Shown here: positions 1 to 4,473 of the stretch, piece after piece | Numbering within the stretch: position 1 is the first letter of the stretch | Layout of the letters: every line of letters starts with the position of its first letter | Source of the DNA: Candidatus Odyssella thessalonicensis | Lineage (GTDB): Bacteria > Pseudomonadota > Alphaproteobacteria > Bin65 | Direction: 5' to 3' | Length of the DNA stretch: 7,871 nucleotides | NCBI GenBank assembly: GCA_005240015.1 | Contig: SBBV01000069.1 | Location: forward strand, 1-7,871 | The notes under the pieces: model-generated | The model's input: the letters and a program-made list of their open reading frames with translations, nothing else | Told to the model about the DNA's origin: nothing | The model's database searches: none | Made by a program: the position numbers and the translations under genes

Positions 1-123
1 GGCGCGCTGCGCGCGCCCTCCTTCCACAAGCGGGGCGTCAACCTTGTCGGCGCTGCGCCGCCGCGATCTCTCTCGCCCATTTCGAACGCTTCACCTGTGG
101 AGGGAGGGCGCGCGCAGCGCGCC
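1..123. repeat. REP/BIME-like paired palindromes forming a long inverted repeat
   Basis: Bases 1-27 and 97-123 are inverted copies of each other, matching at 26 of 27 positions (the mismatch is at base 22). Each arm is also a hairpin by itself: GGCGCGC-TGC-GCGCGCC at 1-17, and an eight-pair stem GGGCGCGC-GCA-GCGCGCCC at 106-124. A third small palindrome, CGGCGC-T-GCGCCG, lies between them at 48-60. Two hairpins in opposite orientation around a short spacer is the layout of paired REP elements (BIMEs). The left arm begins at the window edge, so the element may extend further. It lies 17 bases past the stop of the minus-strand YHS gene and could stabilise or terminate that transcript. No transposase is visible. 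The inverted repeat is read directly; the REP/BIME label is inference. Confidence 0.7.
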
Positions 124-140
124 CCTACGTGTGAGACGCT

Positions 141-590
141 CTACTTTTTCAGAATAGCGGGCCAGTTCTGGTCGGCGCGCTTGATGCGGCCGGGGATGTC
201 CTCGGACCACTTCGAGCGCACCGTCGTGTTGTAGTTGAGGTAGAGCTTGCCGTTCACGATGCTCCACGCATCCGGCTCGGTCTTGACCGCGTAGCCCTCG
301 CTCGCGCCGAACGCGCAGTAGCCGCCATATTGCGGCGCGTATTTCGCCGGATCGGCCTTGAAGGCGTCGCGGTTGGCGGCGCTGGCGAGGTGCCAGGTGG
401 CACCCTTCCACTGGAAACTGAACTGCGGGTCGCCCTTCACCGGCTTCTTCTCGGTAAAGTATGCGACCGGATCGTAGCCGTTGATGGCGACCCCTTTATC
501 CGCGAAGACCGCGGGCTTGTCGGCGTGCGCGGCGCCGGCGGCGAAGGTGGCGAATAGGATGACGGCGACGAAGCGAAGCAGCGCTGGCAT
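141..590 (-). CDS. Secreted YHS domain-containing protein
   Basis: The 149-residue protein starts with a signal peptide: Arg6, a hydrophobic stretch at about residues 7-21, and a likely cleavage after Ala-His-Ala at 23. The mature part is one YHS domain plus a short tail: INGYDPVAYF at 36-45, an aromatic/Asn segment at 61-77 (W61, W66, N73, F77), KYAPQYGGYCAFG at 83-95 and LYLNYN at 117-122. YHS domains are small and often cysteine-containing, and are thought to bind metal. The role of the stand-alone periplasmic form is not known. Some relatives are named (seleno)proteins; here the only cysteine, Cys92, is encoded by TGC. An ATG four codons upstream (602) is also open, but the start at 590 is preferred because GGGGA at 600-596 lies five bases before it and nothing comparable precedes 602. 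The gene is alone on its strand, 115 bases from its upstream neighbour. Confidence 0.9.
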   Translation of the reverse strand: MPALLRFVAVILFATFAAGAAHADKPAVFADKGVAINGYDPVAYFTEKKPVKGDPQFSFQWKGATWHLASAANRDAFKADPAKYAPQYGGYCAFGASEGYAVKTEPDAWSIVNGKLYLNYNTTVRSKWSEDIPGRIKRADQNWPAILKK

Positions 591-601
591 GGCGATCCCC
601 A

Positions 602-679
602 TGAGTCGATGTTGCGCGGCAAACTAGCGCGCACGCCGCGCAAATCGAGTCACGCCTCGTCACTTGGACGTGAGTCGAT
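602..679 (-). promoter_or_regulatory. Nested, mutually exclusive inverted repeats upstream of the YHS gene
   Basis: Three related segments flank a perfect hairpin. Bases 612-620 (TTGCGCGGC) pair perfectly with 635-643 across a 14-base loop. Bases 602-610 extend that stem by pairing with 644-652 (8 of 9), giving 17 of 18 pairs with one bulged base at 611. Bases 644-654 can instead pair with 669-679 (10 of 11), again across a 14-base loop. TGAGTCGAT therefore occurs twice as a direct repeat (602-610 and 671-679), with one inverted near-copy between them that can pair with either. In the minus-strand RNA the longer stem would end next to the GGGGA ribosome-binding site of the YHS gene. This could be a leader switch, a terminator for the dehydrogenase gene ending at 706, a protein-binding array or a degenerate repeat element. 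The pairing is read directly; function is inferred. Confidence 0.55.
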
Positions 680-705
680 ATTTCACACCGGCTGTCGCCG
701 AAGCG

Positions 706-1791
706 CTACTTCGCCAGCGCTTCGAACTTGGCCGCGCCGAGGCCGGCCATGTTGGCCGCGGCCTTGAGCTCGCCCCAGGTGGTGGCATCGATCGGAATGC
801 CATTGGCGAGGCGCGCGCCGCGGCTGAGGCGCTCGGGATCGCCGGGAACCAGCACAGGCGCGGAGGGATCGGCGGGCGGCGAGGCCTTGAAGTAGGCGAA
901 GACCGCGTCGATCTCGGATTTCAGCTGCTTCATGTCCGTGAGCCGCGCGGGATCGATGACGATCTCGAGCATGTTGTTGACGACGCCGTGCACGCGCGGG
1001 TGATGCGGCGCGATCGTGAGCCCGCCCACGAGCGCCGCGCCGAAGATCTCGGCGAACAGCGCGAGGCCGTAGCCCTTGTGCTCGCCGAAGGTGACGACGG
1101 CGCCGGCCGGCGTCGGCGGCTCCACGAACATCACGTTGGGATCGGTCGTGGGCTTGCCCCTGGAGTCGATGAGCGTGCCAGCGGCGACCTGCTCGCCCTT
1201 GTTCTTGGCGACGCGGACCTTGCCAAGCGCGATCTTGCTGGTCGCGAAGTCGAGGATCGTCGGCGGATTGGCGCCGGTCGCGGGCAAGGTGAGGCAGATC
1301 GGATTGGTGTTGAAGCGCGCGTCGCTGCCGCGGAACGGCGCCACCAGCGCGCGGTGGCCGCCGACATTGACGAAATGCAGCGAGACCATGCCGGCCTCGG
1401 CGCAGCGCTCGCCGTAGGTGCCGACGCGGCCGATGTGGTGCGACATGATCAGGCCGGCGACGGCGACACCCTGCTGCTTGGCGCGCGCGATCGCGCGGTC
1501 GGTCAGCTCCATCGCCACCACCTGGCCGTGGCCCATCTGGCCGTCGCCGACGAGGAACGGGCCGTCGTCGCGGACGAGCCTGAGGTGCTGGTTGAGCCTG
1601 AGCTTGCCTTCCTTGATGTGGCGCACATAGAGGGGGATCATGCCGACGCCGTGGCTGTCGTGACCCTTCAGATTGGCCTCGACCAGGTGATCGGTGACGA
1701 TGCGCGCCTCGCGCTCGTCGCTGCCCGACGCCTGCAGCAATGCGCCCACGCCCGCGCGCAGCCTCTCGTGCTTGACGACGATGTCCTTCAT
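706..1791 (-). CDS. Ldh2-family NAD(P)-dependent 2-hydroxyacid dehydrogenase (malate/L-lactate dehydrogenase family, HcxB/YbiC-like)
   Basis: A cytoplasmic oxidoreductase of 361 residues, interconverting a 2-hydroxycarboxylate and its 2-oxoacid with NAD(P). The family motifs appear in order: GHDSHG at 43-48, SHHIGRVG at 117-124, APFRGSDARFNTNP at 151-164, DFATS at 181-185 and GEHKGYGLA at 236-244. Length and motif wording resemble E. coli YbiC (HcxB, hydroxycarboxylate dehydrogenase B) closely, as recalled rather than aligned, so a broad or aryl 2-oxoacid range is possible. Malate, lactate, ureidoglycolate and sulfolactate enzymes share the fold, so the substrate is open. The reading frame stays open upstream to 2175, but that part runs antisense-free through the neighbouring gene's DNA and has no family similarity. 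The start at 1791 has a strong GGGGAGGA site directly before it and gives the normal family N-terminus. It is probably co-transcribed with the enolase-superfamily gene, which ends 86 bases upstream. Confidence 0.9.
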   Translation of the reverse strand: MKDIVVKHERLRAGVGALLQASGSDEREARIVTDHLVEANLKGHDSHGVGMIPLYVRHIKEGKLRLNQHLRLVRDDGPFLVGDGQMGHGQVVAMELTDRAIARAKQQGVAVAGLIMSHHIGRVGTYGERCAEAGMVSLHFVNVGGHRALVAPFRGSDARFNTNPICLTLPATGANPPTILDFATSKIALGKVRVAKNKGEQVAAGTLIDSRGKPTTDPNVMFVEPPTPAGAVVTFGEHKGYGLALFAEIFGAALVGGLTIAPHHPRVHGVVNNMLEIVIDPARLTDMKQLKSEIDAVFAYFKASPPADPSAPVLVPGDPERLSRGARLANGIPIDATTWGELKAAANMAGLGAAKFEALAK

Positions 1792-1803
1792 GGCTCCTCC
1801 CCG

Positions 1804-1832
1804 AGCGCGCGGCGCTCCAGCCGCGGCGCTCC
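1804..1832. repeat. Short tandem duplication between the two cistrons
   Basis: Bases 1804-1818 (AGCGCGCGGCGCTCC) are followed immediately by a near copy at 1819-1832 (AGCCGCGGCGCTCC). It sits in the 86-base gap between the enolase-superfamily gene and the dehydrogenase, just upstream of the dehydrogenase ribosome-binding site. It may be slippage or the remnant of a GC-rich palindromic repeat like the one at the left edge. No function can be assigned. Confidence 0.5.
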
Positions 1833-1877
1833 TATTGCCACGGCCGCTCTCGCCTGCGAAGCGCAAAGATCGAATGG

Positions 1878-2978
1878 CTACGCGTCGACCCGATGGGCTG
1901 CGACCGCGTCCTCGTTCCATTCGAGGCCGATGCCGGGCACATCGGGAATGTGGAGCTGCCCGCCGCTGATGCGGTAGGGCTGCGCGAGGATCGGATCGGC
2001 CCAATCCTGCCACTCGAGCCAGTGCGCGCACTCGGTCACGCGCATGACATGCGCGGCGACCTCGGGATAGAGGTGGGTCGAGATCGGAAGGCCCGCAGCC
2101 GCCGCGATCGGTGCCGACCGCAGCCAACCGGAAACGCCGCCGATGCGCATGAAATCGGGCATGACGAGGTCGCACGCCCTGGCTTGGACCGCCCGGTGCA
2201 TGTCGCGGGGGCCGTAGAAGTTCTCGCCGATCTGAATCGGCGTCTCGAGCTCGGCGGCGAGCTGCGCGTGGCCCGCGAAATTGTCGTAGACGAGCGGCTC
2301 CTCGATCCAGGCGAGCCCCAGATCATCGAGCGCGTGGCAGCGCGGCAGCGCTTCGCCGAGATGGAGTCCCTGGTTGAAGTCGATCATGAGCTCAATGTCT
2401 TTGCCGACCGCATTGCGCACCGCCGCGATCGTCGCGAGATCGTCGGCGATGCGCGTCCGTCCGAGGCGGAGCTTCAGCCCAGCGAAACCGCCTTCGTCGC
2501 GCAGCTCGATGGCTTCTTCGGCTACCGCTTTTGGCTCTTTGAGCCAGAGGCCGTTGCTGTTGTAGGCCCTGACCGGGCCGACGGAGCCGCCGAGCAGAAC
2601 GCAGAGCGGCACGCCCGCGGCCTTGGCCAATGCGTCCCAAGCCGCCATGTCGAGACCCGAGGCTGCGATCAGCGACAAGCCCTGATAGCCCACGAAATGC
2701 AGCGACTTCCGCGCCGCCTCGAACAGCTCGAACGGCGCGATCTTCCGCCCGCGCAGCATCTCGGCCATGTCGTGCAACGCCGGCACGATGTAGCGCATCG
2801 TCTTCGGCGTGTATGGCTCGAGATAGCTGCGGCCAACGATGCCCTCTTCGGTCTCAAGATCGATCAGCACCAGCGGCCATTCGGTGATGGTGGCGATGCG
2901 CGCCACGACCGGACGCCGCAGCTTCAGCAGAACGGCCCGCGCGTTGATGGCCCTCAGCGTCAGCGATGCGGCCTTCAT
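1878..2978 (-). CDS. Mandelate racemase/muconate lactonizing enzyme family protein (enolase superfamily)
   Basis: A cytoplasmic Mg2+-dependent enzyme of 366 residues that abstracts a proton alpha to a carboxylate; family members racemise or dehydrate hydroxy acids. The capping domain spans about residues 1-130 and the barrel follows. By motif matching to Pseudomonas mandelate racemase as I recall it, the metal ligands are Asp200 (MIDFNQ), Glu226 (WIEEP) and Glu252 (IGEN). The His-Asp dyad is His302 (STHLYPE) with Asp275 (MPDFMRIGG), and Glu322 (AHWLEWQD) matches the electrophilic Glu. Oddity: the KxK motif reads Lys169-Leu-Arg171, so the second catalytic Lys is Arg, encoded CGC. Substrate and reaction are therefore uncertain: a racemase, a sugar-acid dehydratase or another MR-subgroup activity is possible. 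The start fits the family N-terminus; the ribosome site is modest (AGGG about nine bases upstream). It leads a two-gene unit with the Ldh2-type dehydrogenase and is divergent from a TetR gene. Confidence 0.9.
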   Translation of the reverse strand: MKAASLTLRAINARAVLLKLRRPVVARIATITEWPLVLIDLETEEGIVGRSYLEPYTPKTMRYIVPALHDMAEMLRGRKIAPFELFEAARKSLHFVGYQGLSLIAASGLDMAAWDALAKAAGVPLCVLLGGSVGPVRAYNSNGLWLKEPKAVAEEAIELRDEGGFAGLKLRLGRTRIADDLATIAAVRNAVGKDIELMIDFNQGLHLGEALPRCHALDDLGLAWIEEPLVYDNFAGHAQLAAELETPIQIGENFYGPRDMHRAVQARACDLVMPDFMRIGGVSGWLRSAPIAAAAGLPISTHLYPEVAAHVMRVTECAHWLEWQDWADPILAQPYRISGGQLHIPDVPGIGLEWNEDAVAAHRVDA

Positions 2979-3034
2979 CCCTCGCGCCCTCGCAACAGCC
3001 TTTGGCGGGCCAGCTTTCCGGCCGAGACGGCGCG

Positions 3035-3058
3035 TGTAAACTCACTAGGCGGTATACA
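3035..3058. promoter_or_regulatory. Candidate TetR operator in the divergent intergenic region
   Basis: TGTAAAC at 3035-3041 and GTATACA at 3052-3058 form an imperfect inverted repeat (6 of 7 positions) around a 10-base spacer. It is AT-rich against its surroundings and lies in the 95-base gap between the divergent enolase-superfamily and TetR genes, 15 bases before the TetR start. TetR regulators often bind such sites and repress both themselves and the divergent unit. I see no convincing -35/-10 pair; TATACA at 3053 and TAAACT at 3037 are only weak -10 matches. The assignment is inferred from position and symmetry. Confidence 0.45.
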
Positions 3059-3073
3059 TTTGGGGGAGGTCCG

Positions 3074-3652
3074 ATGCGCGGGGGCAAGGATCGGACACGG
3101 CGGCGGATCATCGACGCGGCCTACGAGTCGTTCTGGCGCGCGGGCTACACGCGAACGAACGTCGACGGCATCGCCGCCCGCGCGGGGATCACGAAGCGGA
3201 CGCTCTATGCGCATTTCCGCAGCAAGGACGATCTGCTCGCGGCGGTCCTCGCGCGCTATCACGAACTCGCGCAGGAGCGCCTGAAGCGCATCGGCGATCG
3301 CATGCCGGCGGACGCCGAGGGGCTGATCGAGTCGTTCTTCGGGCAGCTGGCCGGCTGGGCCAGCGCAAGTCCGCGCTGGTCGGGCTCAGGCTTCACGCGC
3401 CTCGTGATCGAACTGGCCGATCTGCCCGGACACCCGGCGCGCGCGATTGCCCGCCGCGCCAAGGCGGCGACGGAGGCGTGGCTGGCCGAACGGCTCCAGC
3501 GCGCCCGCATCGGCGAGCCCCGCGACCGCGCACGCGACCTCATGCTGCTGATGGAGGGTGCGATGGTGCTGATGCTGATCCACGGCGACCGGCGCTACAT
3601 TGACGCCGCGGCGCGGGCCGCCAACGTGCTTACGGCGAACGTACGCCGCTAG
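3074..3652 (+). CDS. TetR/AcrR family transcriptional regulator
   Basis: A 192-residue DNA-binding repressor-type protein. The N-terminal TetR domain covers about residues 7-60: helix one around RRRIIDAAYESFWRAGY, then the helix-turn-helix VDGIAARAGITKRTLYAHF at 30-48, followed by the usual SKDDLLAAVL. The rest, about 65-192, is the helical ligand-binding and dimer domain, including FTRLVIELADLPGHPARAI, a type of segment common in these regulators. The start at 3074 is chosen because GGGGGAGGT ends three bases before it and the domain begins normally. The frame is open 36 codons further upstream but that stretch is unrelated. The gene is divergent from the enolase-superfamily/dehydrogenase unit, so it probably controls that unit and itself through the site at 3035-3058, with a hydroxy acid or a derivative as a possible inducer. 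It faces the lipoprotein gene tail to tail; I find no clear terminator in the 109 bases between them. Confidence 0.92.
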   Translation: MRGGKDRTRRRIIDAAYESFWRAGYTRTNVDGIAARAGITKRTLYAHFRSKDDLLAAVLARYHELAQERLKRIGDRMPADAEGLIESFFGQLAGWASASPRWSGSGFTRLVIELADLPGHPARAIARRAKAATEAWLAERLQRARIGEPRDRARDLMLLMEGAMVLMLIHGDRRYIDAAARAANVLTANVRR

Positions 3653-3690
3653 GCGCTCGGCTCTGGTCCTCGCGCTATCGAAAACCGGGA

Positions 3691-3735
3691 CTATTCTGCC
3701 AGTCGCGGGCGCCGTGCATTGATGATGTCTTTCAT
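3691..3735 (-). other. 14-codon open reading frame with a good ribosome-binding site
   Basis: Downstream of the lipoprotein stop, on the same strand, ATG at 3735 follows GAGGGGAAGA and opens a frame of 14 codons (MKDIINARRPRLAE) ending in TAG. It could be a tiny last cistron, the 5' remnant of a lost gene, or chance. Its start region recalls that of the Ldh2 dehydrogenase (GGGGAGGAGCC-ATG, then MKDIVV). I do not recognise the peptide. Evidence for translation is limited to the ribosome site and position. Confidence 0.15.
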
Positions 3736-3761
3736 TCTTCCCCTCACCCGGCTCTCAGGAT

Positions 3762-4247
3762 CTAAGCGGGCTTGCTGCACATCGTGTGAACCGCCGCATC
3801 TTGATCGCGAACGAATGTTCCCGCATCGGTCAATTTCTCCTGCAGCCCCGTCACGCACACCCTGAGCGTGTTCTTTGCTGCATCGGTACGCCGAACGCGG
3901 GTTTCGAAGGTGTACGTCACGCGACCTACTGTCCAGACATGCACGCGCGCAAACAGCGCGTCTTCGATCATGAACGTTCGGGTGTAGCCGCACACAATTT
4001 CGCGGCCAATCGTTCGACACCTATTGGACAGCGCTGACATCAGGCTCAGGTAATCTGCATCGGATATGCCCGCGGGAAGCCTCTTGAGGAGCCTCGCCTT
4101 CGCTGCGTCGGGAAGGCTAGGCTCCATGAATCGCACCGCTGCGTCAAACGGATGCTCTCGGTCGAACTCTCCCGTCATGCTTGGCACATAGCAGGACGTA
4201 AGCAGCAGCGTCGTCAGAGGGGCAGCCAGGCGATGTCGGTGCGTCAT
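3762..4247 (-). CDS. Putative small lipoprotein, unknown function
   Basis: A 161-residue protein with a lipoprotein signal: basic residues at 3-6, a hydrophobic run, and the lipobox Leu16-Thr-Ser-Cys19. The mature protein would be lipid-anchored at Cys19, probably in the periplasm or outer membrane. It holds four more cysteines (77, 86, 131, 157), enough for two disulfides, and a beta-rich looking stretch at about 84-134 (IVCGYTRTFMIE, RVHVWTVGRVTYTFETRVR). I do not recognise a family. The frame stays open 28 codons upstream, but the start at 4247 is preferred because it gives a normal signal peptide and overlaps the stop of the preceding small gene as ATGA, which suggests translational coupling. 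It ends the minus-strand unit that begins with the TRAP permease. Sampled base composition is 53-63% G+C, lower than in the metabolic genes. Confidence 0.75.
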   Translation of the reverse strand: MTHRHRLAAPLTTLLLTSCYVPSMTGEFDREHPFDAAVRFMEPSLPDAAKARLLKRLPAGISDADYLSLMSALSNRCRTIGREIVCGYTRTFMIEDALFARVHVWTVGRVTYTFETRVRRTDAAKNTLRVCVTGLQEKLTDAGTFVRDQDAAVHTMCSKPA

Positions 4248-4465
4248 TTGCGCTCGCGCAAGAATTCCTCCACTTCGGCGTCCGACGCGTATCTGCGTGG
4301 TTCTTCCATACGTCGGCGTATTTCCGCCCACTGCTCCTGGGTCAGGGAGAGCTGGGACAAGTCGCCTTTCGCAATGTCGAGCAGAATCTCGGCAATCTCA
4401 TTCTGCCGCGCTTCCGGCAAACTTCGAAGCTGACTGATCGCCTGCGCCAGGCGCTTCGTGACCAT
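4244..4465 (-). CDS. Antitoxin-like small protein (orphan addiction-module type), tentative
   Basis: A 73-residue soluble, highly charged and mostly helical protein. The N-terminal half (QAISQLRSLPEARQNEIAEILLDIA, about 9-32) reads like the 'LP...Q.EIAE.LL' helix of small solitary antitoxin-type proteins in alphaproteobacteria. The second half has a Pro-Arg-Arg hinge at 56-58 and an acidic/basic tail (SDAEVEEFLRERK). Such proteins usually precede a RelE/ParE-type toxin gene; here the next gene codes for a lipoprotein instead, so it would be an orphan or may not be an antitoxin at all. It starts eight bases after the flavoenzyme stop with only a weak ribosome site (AAGTGG), which suggests translation coupled to the upstream gene. 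Its stop overlaps the lipoprotein start. The gene is supported by position and codon-frame continuity; the function is a family-resemblance guess. Confidence 0.7.
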   Translation of the reverse strand: MVTKRLAQAISQLRSLPEARQNEIAEILLDIAKGDLSQLSLTQEQWAEIRRRMEEPRRYASDAEVEEFLRERK

Positions 4466-4473
4466 TGCGCCAC

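Noticed and set aside
91..411. 106-codon minus-strand frame at the left edge
   Set aside because: Arg-rich and out of frame with the YHS gene, running into the hairpin repeat; a shadow frame.
664..1977. 437-codon plus-strand open frame opposite the Ldh2 gene
   Set aside because: Arg/Ala/Asp/His/Val-biased sequence with no domain, fully antisense to a well-supported gene.
1792..2175. N-terminal extension of the Ldh2 dehydrogenase by 128 codons
   Set aside because: The extra part overlaps the enolase-superfamily gene in another frame and is not family-like, while 1791 has a strong ribosome site and the normal N-terminus.
1893..3284. 463-codon plus-strand open frame across the enolase-superfamily gene and into the TetR gene
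   Set aside because: It overlaps two genes with clear families and reads the TetR gene in a wrong frame; composition is that of a shadow frame.
3653..3761. Rho-independent terminator between the tail-to-tail TetR and lipoprotein genes
   Set aside because: I found no stem longer than about four pairs followed by a T run on either strand.
3786..4037. 83-codon plus-strand frame opposite the lipoprotein gene
   Set aside because: No ribosome site or recognisable features, and it is antisense to a frame with a clear lipoprotein signal and coupling to the preceding gene.
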